A stretch of DNA of 64,000 bases, from NCBI RefSeq assembly GCF_008033235.1, contig NZ_CP042432.1, positions 3,410,001 through 3,474,000 of the forward strand. The letters run 5' to 3'. The position numbers were made by a program, and so were the translations under genes. Every line of letters starts with the position of its first letter. Position 1 is the stretch's first letter. Of the stretch, positions 10,082-18,166 are shown piece after piece. The stretch is from Anseongella ginsenosidimutans (GTDB lineage: Bacteria > Bacteroidota > Bacteroidia > Sphingobacteriales > Sphingobacteriaceae). Under the pieces are notes generated by a model, which searched no databases, was not told the origin of the DNA, and saw only the letters and a program-made list of their open reading frames with translations.

Positions 10082-10597
10082 ATGACTGAATCAGTTACTA
10101 AAAGAAAATGGTATGTGGTCTACACCCGGTCCCGCTGGGAAAAAAAGGCCGATCAGCTTTTAAAAGAACAGGGCATCCGATCGTTCTGTCCCGTGGTTAA
10201 AACACAGCGGAAATGGGCAGACAGAAATAAAACTGTTGAGTTTCCCCTTTTCAGTTCTTATTTGTTCGTATATGCCGATTTGCGGGAGCAGGTTAATGTA
10301 AGGCAAACTGCAGGTATCGTAAATTTCGTTTACCACTGCGGCAAGCCGGCGGTGATCAGCGAAAACGAGATTGAACGGATCCATGATATCATCCAGTGTT
10401 ATCCGGATGTCGAAACAATGAGTTTGCCTGCTTTCCAGGTAGGTGACAAGGTTAAAATGAAGAATGGGGAATTGATGAACTGGAAAGGTGAAATTGTTGA
10501 AATTCACGGAAAATCCGTCGTCATGATCATTGAGCCACTGAACTGCGCGCTGGTGGCAAAAGTTAAAGTCCCCCGGGCGGCGCTTGCTATTCAATAA
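10082..10597 (+). CDS. UpxY-family NusG-like transcription antiterminator
   Basis: A 171-residue NusG paralogue. The NGN domain covers roughly residues 8-110 (KWYVVYTRSRWEKKADQLL, FPLFSSYLFVYADLRE, GIVNFVYHCGKPAVI) and a KOW domain follows (about 120-171, FQVGDKVKMKNGELMNWKGEI). UpxY proteins in Bacteroides load on RNA polymerase near the 5' leader of their own capsule operon and prevent early termination. Here the gene is not the first gene of the polysaccharide operon but sits head-to-head with it, 396 bases away, and is followed by a small HTH gene. Its target is therefore either the divergent minus-strand cluster or a locus elsewhere. The family call is firm; the target is inferred. Confidence 0.88.
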   Translation: MTESVTKRKWYVVYTRSRWEKKADQLLKEQGIRSFCPVVKTQRKWADRNKTVEFPLFSSYLFVYADLREQVNVRQTAGIVNFVYHCGKPAVISENEIERIHDIIQCYPDVETMSLPAFQVGDKVKMKNGELMNWKGEIVEIHGKSVVMIIEPLNCALVAKVKVPRAALAIQ

Positions 10598-10619
10598 CAT
10601 TTCAATTTATCAGATTATC

Positions 10620-10985
10620 ATGGATCTACATTATGGACAAATAGTTGAAAGGGTCATCAGGAGAAACGGTTACAGCATCAGCGAACTGTCGCGGTTAACC
10701 CATGTGAACAGAAGGTCGGTTTACAACTGGTTTAACCAGCAGCACCTGAAGCCGGAGATCATTTTCCGGATCGGCTGCGCATTGAAACACGACTTTTCCG
10801 TGGAATTTCCCCATCTTTTTTCCAAAGAAGACTTCAAATCAATTTATGATACAAGCGATGCGGAGAAAAGCCAGGAGGCGGCCGGTAACTCCGGCAATGA
10901 CAGCTGGAAAGATAAGTACATTCATTTGCTGGAGCAGTACAACAACCTCCTGTTGAATCACCTGAAAAAGAACCGGGAATTATAA
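10620..10985 (+). CDS. Small HTH (Xre/Cro-type) DNA-binding protein
   Basis: A 121-residue protein whose N-terminal half is a helix-turn-helix: residues 6-36 read QIVERVIRRNGYSISELSR followed by THVNRRSVYNWF, then a segment (FRIGCALKHDFSVEFP) like those of phage-type repressors. The C-terminal part is acidic and then ends in a short leucine-rich helix that could dimerise (HLLEQYNNLLLNHLKK). The ATG at 10620, 22 bases after the UpxY stop, is preferred over an upstream alternative start inside that gene because homology-like sequence begins here. In Bacteroides the slot after upxY is held by upxZ, an inhibitor of other UpxY proteins; this protein does not resemble UpxZ. It is probably a transcriptional partner in the same operon. 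Confidence 0.7.
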   Translation: MDLHYGQIVERVIRRNGYSISELSRLTHVNRRSVYNWFNQQHLKPEIIFRIGCALKHDFSVEFPHLFSKEDFKSIYDTSDAEKSQEAAGNSGNDSWKDKYIHLLEQYNNLLLNHLKKNREL

Positions 10986-11033
10986 CATTTACCGTATTGC
11001 TACGCTGGCAAAAAACGTTAAATTCGCAGGATT

Positions 11034-11645
11034 ATGAAAAAGATCCCCCTTTTGCTGATTGCGCTTTTTATGTGTTCCTTTACAGTAAAGGAACCCGTTT
11101 CCGCTCCTCCCCGGGATAAGCAGGACTTACTTGATTATTTCCAGGAAACCGGTAACCATCTGTTGAAAAGCATTGATGGGTTAAATAACCAACAGATGCA
11201 GTTTAAACCTGCGGAAGACAAATGGTCCATCAACCAGTGCCTGGAGCATATCATCCTGACGGAGAAATTGCTCTTCGGTATGGCAAAGAAAGTCATAGAA
11301 CAGCCTGCAAATCCGGAAAGAAAGAAGGAAATAAAAACCACCGATGAGGAGATCATTTCTATGATGACCGATCGTTCAAAGAAGGCCCAGGCGCCGGAAG
11401 CCGCTGTTCCGGGCGATACCTACGCCAGCACATCCGAGGCGGTGGCTGCTTTTAAAGAGCATAGGAAAGTGTTAACTGAATATATACGAAGCACACCGGA
11501 AAATCTGCGGGACCATGTGACCGACTCACCCATGGGTCCGGTAGACGCCTACCAGTTCCTGTTATTCACAGCCGCTCATTGTTCCAGGCACACCCTTCAG
11601 ATTGAAGAAGTAAAAGTTCAGCCGGCATATCCCTCAAGCGATTAA
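11034..11645 (+). CDS. Exported DinB-family protein
   Basis: A 203-residue protein with a signal peptide (MKKIPLLLIALFMCSFTVKE) and a DinB/YfiT four-helix-bundle domain from about residue 25 to 195. The three histidines that bind metal in this fold are recognisable: His in CLEHI near residue 70 and the pair in AAHCSRHTLQI near residue 185. DinB proteins in other bacteria include bacillithiol-dependent transferases, but the substrate of secreted Bacteroidota members is unknown. It stands alone, 48 bases after the HTH gene. Confidence 0.75.
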   Translation: MKKIPLLLIALFMCSFTVKEPVSAPPRDKQDLLDYFQETGNHLLKSIDGLNNQQMQFKPAEDKWSINQCLEHIILTEKLLFGMAKKVIEQPANPERKKEIKTTDEEIISMMTDRSKKAQAPEAAVPGDTYASTSEAVAAFKEHRKVLTEYIRSTPENLRDHVTDSPMGPVDAYQFLLFTAAHCSRHTLQIEEVKVQPAYPSSD

Positions 11646-11696
11646 CGCTCCTCTCCCAAACAGGTACGGGTTATCCGGATCACGAAAAAAAAAGAA

Positions 11697-12269
11697 TCAG
11701 GTCGTCAGCAGGCGGCCTTTTCTTTTTTCACCTATTTTCTTAAAATGGCTGGGGCTAAGCCCGGTTACCTTTTTGAATTGGGATGAAAGATGGGCGATGC
11801 TGCTGTAGTCCAGCTGGTAGGCTATTTCACTGAGGGAAAGTTCTCCGTACGCCAGCAATTCCTTTACCCGCTCAATTTTTTGAAGAATAATGTATCTTTC
11901 AATGGTAAGGTTTTCGGCGGTGGAAAACAAGCTGCTCAGGTAATTGTAATCATGGCCCAGCTTCCTGGCAAGGTAATCTGAATTATTTTCATGAGATTTC
12001 TTTTCCGGAATGCCGGTATTTACCATTTCTATAATGAGCGTTTTCAAGTGGGCCACCAGGCGCTGTTTGCTGTCTTCCAGCAGTTCAAACCCATTTTCTT
12101 CCAGGACGCCCCTGACGCGGCCCAGCTCTTCGTTGGTAAGCTCCCTGGTGAAACTGGTTTCACCAAGTTCCACTTCCTTCAGCGGCAACCCCAGCTTTTC
12201 CAACTCCTCCCTGACCACTTTTACACAGCGGGGACAGACCATGTTTTTAATGTATATTTTATCTGCCAT
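11697..12269 (-). CDS. AraC-family regulator with N-terminal HMA-like CPRC segment
   Basis: A 190-residue protein with two parts. Residues 1-65 look like a heavy-metal-associated fold (IYIKNMVCPRCVKVVREELE, then ELGRVRGVLEENGFEL); the metal-site motif is MVCPRC instead of the usual GMxCxxC. Residues 90-185 are a complete AraC DNA-binding domain with both helix-turn-helices (LSLSEIAYQLDYSSIAHLSSQ and FKKVTGLSPSHFKK). The short length means there is no classic cupin sensor, so the N-terminal domain is the candidate sensor, perhaps of a metal ion or of a thiol state. It is divergent from the FGE-like operon 80 bases away and may regulate it; that is inference. Confidence 0.75.
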   Translation of the reverse strand: MADKIYIKNMVCPRCVKVVREELEKLGLPLKEVELGETSFTRELTNEELGRVRGVLEENGFELLEDSKQRLVAHLKTLIIEMVNTGIPEKKSHENNSDYLARKLGHDYNYLSSLFSTAENLTIERYIILQKIERVKELLAYGELSLSEIAYQLDYSSIAHLSSQFKKVTGLSPSHFKKIGEKRKGRLLTT

Positions 12270-12348
12270 AATTCCCTGCTATATTATTGAATTATTTCGT
12301 ACATATACAAATTTTCATATCTTTAGCGACCATTTTGGAGCATTTCGT

Positions 12349-13353
12349 ATGTATTTGAAAAAACAACTAATAACAAGAACAGTTTTGCCGGCACTTTTGA
12401 TGGGCATCGGCAGTTTTTCATTGCGGGCTCAGGACCAGAAGCCCGAAGATTATGACCAGGAGATACCCGGAACGTCCCTTAATTTTAAGATGGTCGGTAT
12501 TCCGGCAGGAGAATTTACTATGGGAAGCCCGGAAAATGAAAAAGGCCGGCAGGAAGATGAAGGACCACAGCATACCGTCAAAATTGATCCTTTCTGGATG
12601 GGCCGGTACGAGGTTACCTGGGATGTTTACGAGTTGTTCGTTTATAAAAATTTTGAAGCCCGGAAGAGCGAATCACCTATCAGCGCCGAAGCGGATGCGG
12701 TAACGCGTCCTACCAAACCCTACCTGGATATGACGTTCGGTATGGGAAAAGAGGGACACCCGGCAATTAGCATGACCCAATACAATGCGCTCCAATTCTG
12801 CAAATGGCTGTACGCCAAAACCGGTGTATTTTATCGTCTGCCAACCGAAGCCGAATGGGAATATGCCTGCCGCGCGGGCGCTGAAACCAGCTATTCTTTC
12901 GGAGACGATCCCGCACAACTGGGCGAATACGCCTGGTTCGCCGCTAACAGCGATAGCAAAACGCATCCGGTAGGTTCCAAAAAACCGAACGCCTGGGGGC
13001 TTTACGATATGCATGGCAATGTGATGGAATGGACAATGGATCAGTACCTGCCGGAGTTTTATGCGGAGTTTAAAAAGAACAAGGCGGCCGATAACCCATT
13101 AGCCGCCCCGACCCAGCTTTATCCACGTACAGTCCGGGGAGGATCTTTCACCGACGAAGCCGCCGAATTACGTTCAGCCAACCGGATCCCTTCCCAGGCC
13201 GCCTGGAAGCGTATTGACCCCCAGGTGCCGAAAAGCAACTGGTGGTTCCCGGAAGCGCCTTTCCTGGGACTGCGCCTGGTTCGTCCCGCCGTTACCCCTT
13301 CAAAGGAAGAAATTGAAGCTTATTATAATGTGGAACCTATTGCCGATCTTTAG
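12349..13353 (+). CDS. Exported formylglycine-generating-enzyme-like (FGE/SUMF1) protein
   Basis: A 334-residue protein with signal peptide MYLKKQLITRTVLPALLMGI to about SLRAQ and one FGE-sulfatase domain (about 45-325): FKMVGIPAGEFTMGSPENEK, WMGRYEVTWDVYELF, AISMTQYNALQFCKWL, YRLPTEAEWEYACRAGAETSY, GLYDMHGNVMEW and the end FLGLRLVR. The ATG at 12349 is chosen because it directly precedes a signal peptide. No paired copper-site cysteines of true formylglycine generators are obvious, so it may be a C-type-lectin-fold protein with another role. It starts a three-gene operon with an oxidoreductase and a NIPSNAP protein. Confidence 0.85.
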   Translation: MYLKKQLITRTVLPALLMGIGSFSLRAQDQKPEDYDQEIPGTSLNFKMVGIPAGEFTMGSPENEKGRQEDEGPQHTVKIDPFWMGRYEVTWDVYELFVYKNFEARKSESPISAEADAVTRPTKPYLDMTFGMGKEGHPAISMTQYNALQFCKWLYAKTGVFYRLPTEAEWEYACRAGAETSYSFGDDPAQLGEYAWFAANSDSKTHPVGSKKPNAWGLYDMHGNVMEWTMDQYLPEFYAEFKKNKAADNPLAAPTQLYPRTVRGGSFTDEAAELRSANRIPSQAAWKRIDPQVPKSNWWFPEAPFLGLRLVRPAVTPSKEEIEAYYNVEPIADL

Positions 13354-13371
13354 AAATCTAAAACTTTATAC

Positions 13372-14712
13372 ATGGAAAAGAAAACAATAAAGCTGGAAAC
13401 AGTAAATGACAGGAGGGCATTCCTGAAAACTTCGGCAATGCTTGCCGGAGGGACCGTTTTAAGCACCCTTCCTTTTGCCGGAGGCGCGTACGCCGGAGCG
13501 GTGAACGATGAAATAAAAATCGCCCTGATCGGCTGCGGAGGCCGTGGCACGGGCGCAGCGGCACAGGCGCTCAGCACCAAGCATAACCTGAAGCTGGTAG
13601 CAATGGCAGATGCTTTCAGTAACCGCCTGGAAGACTGCCATAAAGCACTCTCTCAAAAATTCGGCAAGAAAGTGGACGTACCCGAGGACCGGAAATTTGT
13701 AGGCTTTGACGGGTATAAGAAAGCCATTGCCGAAGCCGATGTGCTGCTGATCGCAACCCCGCCGGGTTTCCGTCCTATTCACTTTGAAGAAGCCATCAAG
13801 AATAATAAGCACGTATTTATGGAAAAGCCGGTCGCTACCGATTCGCCGGGTATCCGTAAAGTACTTGCCACCGCAGAGGAAGCCAAACGTAAAAAGCTGA
13901 ACGTTGTGGTAGGCCTCCAGCGTCATTACCAGAACAGCTACCGGGAAACCATGAACCGGCTGCATGACGGCGCCATCGGCGATATCGTAGGCGGCCAGGT
14001 ATTCTGGAACAGCGGCGGCGTATGGGTTCGCCCAAGGGAAGCCGGTCAAACCGAAATGGAATACCAGATGAGGAACTGGTATTATTTTAACTGGCTCTGC
14101 GGCGACCATATTACCGAGCAACACGTTCATAATATCGACATTGCCAACTGGGCGAAAAGAGGCTACCCGGTAAAAGCAGAAGGAACCGGTGGCCGGCTGG
14201 TACGTACCGGCAAGGAACATGGCGAGATATTTGATCACCACGTGGTATTGTTTACCTACGAAGACGGAAGCATTATTCACAGTGAATGCCGGCATTTTGA
14301 AGGCTGTCATAACAGGGTAGACGAGTCCTTTCAGGGAACCAAGGGCCGGGCATTTTTGTCTGATGGAGGCAATACCGGGAAACTCTGGGACCTGAAAGGC
14401 AACGCCGTTTTTGATTATAAGGATAATAACGATCCCAATCCGTATCAGCAGGAACATGACGAGCTTTTTGCGGCTATTTCAGCCGGTGAATTCAAATTTG
14501 CCGATGCGGAAAACGCTGCACGCAGCACGATGACCTCTCTCCTGGGACGTGCCGCCACGTATTCAGGCCAGGTGGTCAGCTGGGACGATGCGATCAACTC
14601 TGAGATCAGCTTATTGCCGGACGCTTTTACCTGGGATACCAAGCCGAAAGTACTGCCGAACGAAGACGGTTATTATCCCCATGCTATTCCGGGACAAACG
14701 CAAGTGATCTGA
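13372..14712 (+). CDS. Tat-exported Gfo/Idh/MocA-family oxidoreductase
   Basis: A 446-residue NAD(P)-dependent sugar oxidoreductase. The N terminus carries a Tat-like signal (NDRRAFLKTSAMLAGG), so the protein is exported folded with its cofactor. The Rossmann domain starts at IKIALIGCGGRGTGAA (about residue 47), with the family EKPVATD motif near 153, which holds the catalytic lysine. The C-terminal sheet domain includes NWYYFNWLCGDHITEQHVHNID, where histidines typical of this family contact substrate. It is 18 bases after the FGE-like gene and 13 before the NIPSNAP gene. Substrate is unknown; secreted members are linked to carbohydrate degradation. Confidence 0.88.
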   Translation: MEKKTIKLETVNDRRAFLKTSAMLAGGTVLSTLPFAGGAYAGAVNDEIKIALIGCGGRGTGAAAQALSTKHNLKLVAMADAFSNRLEDCHKALSQKFGKKVDVPEDRKFVGFDGYKKAIAEADVLLIATPPGFRPIHFEEAIKNNKHVFMEKPVATDSPGIRKVLATAEEAKRKKLNVVVGLQRHYQNSYRETMNRLHDGAIGDIVGGQVFWNSGGVWVRPREAGQTEMEYQMRNWYYFNWLCGDHITEQHVHNIDIANWAKRGYPVKAEGTGGRLVRTGKEHGEIFDHHVVLFTYEDGSIIHSECRHFEGCHNRVDESFQGTKGRAFLSDGGNTGKLWDLKGNAVFDYKDNNDPNPYQQEHDELFAAISAGEFKFADAENAARSTMTSLLGRAATYSGQVVSWDDAINSEISLLPDAFTWDTKPKVLPNEDGYYPHAIPGQTQVI

Positions 14713-14725
14713 CCCGCAGATATAG

Positions 14726-15517
14726 ATGAAAAAAAGCAAATTTTCCCTGCTGCTGGCAGGCAGTCTTATTCTCCTGACCGTGACGGCTTTCCGGCTTTCG
14801 GCCGGTGAGCCGCCGCGGCAGGAATATTATGAGCTAAAGATCTATCATCTTGAAAACGCAGAACAGGAACAACGCATTGACCTGTTTCTGAAGGAAGCTT
14901 ATATTCCGGCGCTTCACAGGGCGGGAATAGCGCATGTGGGTGTGTTTAAACCCATTGAAAACACCAAAGACAAAAAGGTGTACGTTTTTATTCCCTACCG
15001 CAGCCTGGAGCAGATGGAAAGCCTGGAGGAAAAACTCGGGAAAGACAAAACCTATAACGTGAAGGGGAAAGATTACCTGGAAACTGCCTATGATAATCCC
15101 GCTTATCAACGAATGGAAAAGATCCTGCTGAAAGCCTTCGTAAAAATGCCGGAGATGGCACTTCCGCAATTGGATGCCCCTAAAAGCGAGCGGGTGTATG
15201 AACTCCGCAGCTACGAAAGCCCTTCGGAAAACCTTTATAAAAACAAGGTGAAGATGTTTAATGACGGAGATGAAGTGGGCATTTTCAGCCGTCTGGGTTT
15301 CAACGCGGTATTTTATGCCGAAGTACTGGCCGGAAGCCATATGCCTAACCTGATGTACATGACTACTTTTTCGGACAAAGAATCCCGCGACAAGCATTGG
15401 AAAGCCTTTGGCAGCGACCCGGCATGGAAAAAGCTTTCTTCTATGGAAGAATACCAGGATAACGTGTCCCATTCAGATATCCTGTTCCTGAGACCAGCTG
15501 ACTATTCGGACATTTAA
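14726..15517 (+). CDS. Exported NIPSNAP-family protein
   Basis: A 263-residue protein with a signal peptide (MKKSKFSLLLAGSLILLTVT to about FRLSAG) and two tandem NIPSNAP ferredoxin-like domains: the first starts at YYELKIYHLENAEQEQRID (about 33-135), the second at VYELRSYESPSENLYKNKV (about 156-258). NIPSNAP domains are found in many Bacteroidota and Planctomycetota glycan loci but have no established enzymatic activity there. It is the last gene of the FGE-like/Gfo-Idh-MocA operon. Confidence 0.82.
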   Translation: MKKSKFSLLLAGSLILLTVTAFRLSAGEPPRQEYYELKIYHLENAEQEQRIDLFLKEAYIPALHRAGIAHVGVFKPIENTKDKKVYVFIPYRSLEQMESLEEKLGKDKTYNVKGKDYLETAYDNPAYQRMEKILLKAFVKMPEMALPQLDAPKSERVYELRSYESPSENLYKNKVKMFNDGDEVGIFSRLGFNAVFYAEVLAGSHMPNLMYMTTFSDKESRDKHWKAFGSDPAWKKLSSMEEYQDNVSHSDILFLRPADYSDI

Positions 15518-15552
15518 TATCGTAAAACTTATCGATTTTCCGATCTTCCTCC

Positions 15553-15560
15553 TATTTTTG
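15553..15560 (+). promoter_or_regulatory. Candidate -7 element (TATTTTTG) for the mla operon
   Basis: The octamer fits the Bacteroidota -7 consensus TAnnTTTG and lies 44 bases before the mlaE start. No clear TTTG at -33 is present, so this is a partial match. Confidence 0.4.
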
Positions 15561-15603
15561 CAGCTCAGAAACCGTGTGGTTCTGAAACTGGCTACGTGAT
15601 TAA

Positions 15604-16383
15604 ATGGCGAAGAATGTGACCACCAGGCGGCTGGACCGCTTATTCCTTGAATTATTCGGTATTTATGCCTTTACGCTGAAGTTTTTCAGGGAGGCCTTCC
15701 TTCCTCCCTATGAACTGAAAGAGCTGATAAAGCAATGCTATCAGGTGGGCTATAAGTCCCTGCCCCTTATCTCGATGACCGGCTTTATCACCGGTATCGT
15801 GTTTACTAACCAATCCAGGCCTTCTCTGGCGGATTTCGGGGCAACATCCTGGCTTCCGGCATTGATCTCCATTGCCATTATCAGGGCGCTGGCCCCGCTG
15901 GTCACCGCATTGATCGCCGCCGGAAAGGTTGGATCCAATATTGGCGCCGAACTGGGTTCTATGAAGGTATCCGAACAAATAGATGCCATGGAAGTATCAG
16001 GCACCAATCCTTTTAAATTCCTGGTAGTATCGCGGGTGCTTGCCACCACTTTCATGATACCGGTACTAACTATGTACACCGCTTTCGTGGCGCTAATGGG
16101 CGCCTACCTGAACGTTCATCAGAATGAACTCACCAGCTTTGCCACCTATTTTAATGATATATTTGAAGCTATTTCGTTCCTGGATATATTTTCAACACTT
16201 ATAAAATCAATCGTATTCGGTTTTACCATTGGCATTACCTCCTGTTATACAGGTTATCATTCGTCCAAGGGAACCGAAGGAGTAGGAAAAGCAGCTAACT
16301 CCGCCGTGGTCGCATCCATGTTCCTGATCTTTATTGAGGAGATACTGGTGGTAACGATCGTCAATTACCTGCGCTTCTCGTGA
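15604..16383 (+). CDS. mlaE: MlaE-family ABC lipid transporter permease
   Basis: A 259-residue inner-membrane permease of the MlaE/DUF140 family. It has about five or six membrane segments and the family signature region LVTALIAAGKVGSNIGAELG SMK with VSEQIDAME (about 100-125). It is the membrane subunit of the Mla system, which moves phospholipids between the inner membrane and the outer-membrane side. The gene is followed by the ATPase (10-base gap) and the MCE substrate-binding protein (2-base gap), so the three form one transport complex. Confidence 0.93.
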   Translation: MAKNVTTRRLDRLFLELFGIYAFTLKFFREAFLPPYELKELIKQCYQVGYKSLPLISMTGFITGIVFTNQSRPSLADFGATSWLPALISIAIIRALAPLVTALIAAGKVGSNIGAELGSMKVSEQIDAMEVSGTNPFKFLVVSRVLATTFMIPVLTMYTAFVALMGAYLNVHQNELTSFATYFNDIFEAISFLDIFSTLIKSIVFGFTIGITSCYTGYHSSKGTEGVGKAANSAVVASMFLIFIEEILVVTIVNYLRFS

Positions 16384-16393
16384 TATATAAAAA

Positions 16394-17167
16394 ATGAAAA
16401 GAATCGCCTCTAAAATAGACCGGAACAAGGCCGTGATCTCCATCAGGGGGCTGGAAAAGTCTTTTGGGGACCTGGACGTACTCAAAAATATCAATATGGA
16501 CCTTCACCAGGGCGAGAACCTGGTAGTACTCGGTCGCTCAGGTACCGGAAAATCAGTACTGATCAAAATCATCTCCGGTTTATTAAAACCCGACACTGGG
16601 CAGGTAACCGTATTAGGCCGGGAGGTTGACCGGCTTAGCACCGCGGAGCTGAGGGAACTGCGGCAGAAGATCGGTTTTTCCTTCCAGCACAGCGCACTTT
16701 ATGACAGCATGACCGTGCGGGAAAACCTGGAGTTCCCCTTGGTAAGGAATATGCGCCACCTGAAGCGGAAACAAATCAAACAGGCCATAGAAGAAGTGCT
16801 GGAAGCAGTAGGATTGTCCCAGGCAATCAACCAGATGCCTTCCGAGCTTTCGGGCGGACAGAAAAAAAGGATTGGTATCGCGCGTACCCTGATCATGAAA
16901 CCGGAAATCATGCTGTATGACGAGCCCACGGCGGGCCTTGATCCAATTACCTGCACGGCTATCAATGCCCTGATCAACGAAGTACAGAAACGGTACAATA
17001 CCAGTTCCATCATTATTACGCATGACCTCACCTGCGCCAAGTCCACCGGCGACCGTATTGTTATGCTCCTGGACGGAAAATTCCAGCGTGAAGGAACATT
17101 TGAAGAAGTATTTGATACAACGGACGAAAGAGTAAAGCCCTTTTACGATTATAACTTTACAGAATAA
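16394..17167 (+). CDS. mlaF: MlaF-family ABC transporter ATP-binding protein
   Basis: A 257-residue ABC ATPase. Walker A is GRSGTGKS near residue 54, the Q-loop follows in FSFQHSALYD, the signature is ELSGGQKKRIGIARTL near residue 155 and Walker B is IMLYDEPTAGLDPIT, with the switch histidine in IIITHD. The FQHSALYDSMTV segment is characteristic of MlaF-type ATPases. It powers lipid transport by the MlaE permease encoded just upstream. Confidence 0.93.
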   Translation: MKRIASKIDRNKAVISIRGLEKSFGDLDVLKNINMDLHQGENLVVLGRSGTGKSVLIKIISGLLKPDTGQVTVLGREVDRLSTAELRELRQKIGFSFQHSALYDSMTVRENLEFPLVRNMRHLKRKQIKQAIEEVLEAVGLSQAINQMPSELSGGQKKRIGIARTLIMKPEIMLYDEPTAGLDPITCTAINALINEVQKRYNTSSIIITHDLTCAKSTGDRIVMLLDGKFQREGTFEEVFDTTDERVKPFYDYNFTE

Positions 17168-17169
17168 AG

Positions 17170-18141
17170 ATGAATAACGCAGATAAAAAACGCTCGGTAA
17201 TTGTAGGGATATTTGTTTTGCTTGGAGTCATTATCCTGGTAACCGGTATCCTTACCCTGGGAAGCCAGCAGAAAGCGTTTGTGAAAAGTATTACGCTCAC
17301 CTCGGTATTTGACAATGTGGAAGGACTGACCGCCGGCAATAATGTTTGGTTTTCAGGAGTAAAGATAGGAACGGTCAAGAAGATCAACTTTCACGGGAAC
17401 TCCCAGGTAGAGATAGAAATGGATATTGAGAGCGAAGTCCGGGAATATATTCGCAAAGACGCACTGGCAACCATCAGTTCAGACGGCTTTATCGGGAATA
17501 AGATCGTGGTGATCCACGGGGGAAGCCCGGCGGCGCCGCCTGTGGAAAACCAGGATGTATTGAAATCCGAAAGCCCCGCTGATATGATGGAAACCCTGCA
17601 GGTAAATAACCTGAACCTGGTAGCAATTACCAGCGACCTGAAAAAGATCACTTCGCAAATAGCCGGCGGACAAGGTACTGTAGGCGCCCTGCTGTCCGAC
17701 TCCTCGCTGGCCATGGATTTTCGCGCCATCGTTTCGAGCCTGAAAAATACTGCCAGCCAATCTGAAGCCGTTTCAAGGTCCCTTTCCCGGTTTACCGGCA
17801 AGCTCAACCAGGAAGGCACGCTTGTCAATGACCTGCTAAGCGACACTACGCTCTATAATAACCTCCAGTCCGCGGTTTCTCAGCTGGAAGCCGTCAGCGT
17901 ATCGGCCGCCGCTATTACCAAAAATCTTGAGGGAGTAAGCACCCGCCTGGAAAGCAATAATAATGCAATCGGCATGCTGCTGACGGACGAAAAAGTTGCG
18001 GGAACGTTGAAAAGCACGCTTGAAAACCTTGAAAGCAGCACGGAAAAACTTGACGAAAACATGGAAGCCCTCCGTCATAATTTCCTGTTCAGAAGGTATT
18101 TCAAAAACAAGTCAAAGGAAGAAGCCGCCGGGAATCAGTAA
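17170..18141 (+). CDS. mlaD: MlaD-family MCE-domain lipid-binding protein
   Basis: A 323-residue membrane-anchored protein: one N-terminal membrane helix (SVIVGIFVLLGVIILVTGIL), then an MCE domain (about 38-118, TLTSVFDNVEGLTAGNNVWF, VKIGTVKKI, then SSDGFIGNKIVVI), then a long helical tail (about 135-310) rich in serine and leucine that contains heptad repeats. In E. coli MlaD forms a hexameric lipid-carrying ring on MlaFE; the long coiled tail here resembles MCE proteins that build extended periplasmic tubes or needles. It is the third gene of the operon. Confidence 0.9.
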   Translation: MNNADKKRSVIVGIFVLLGVIILVTGILTLGSQQKAFVKSITLTSVFDNVEGLTAGNNVWFSGVKIGTVKKINFHGNSQVEIEMDIESEVREYIRKDALATISSDGFIGNKIVVIHGGSPAAPPVENQDVLKSESPADMMETLQVNNLNLVAITSDLKKITSQIAGGQGTVGALLSDSSLAMDFRAIVSSLKNTASQSEAVSRSLSRFTGKLNQEGTLVNDLLSDTTLYNNLQSAVSQLEAVSVSAAAITKNLEGVSTRLESNNNAIGMLLTDEKVAGTLKSTLENLESSTEKLDENMEALRHNFLFRRYFKNKSKEEAAGNQ

Positions 18142-18166
18142 TTCACCCTTTATTCCGCGCTAAGAT

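Noticed and set aside
13459-14457. 332-residue frame antisense to the Gfo/Idh/MocA gene
   Set aside because: Shadow of a clearly identified gene; no family-like features.
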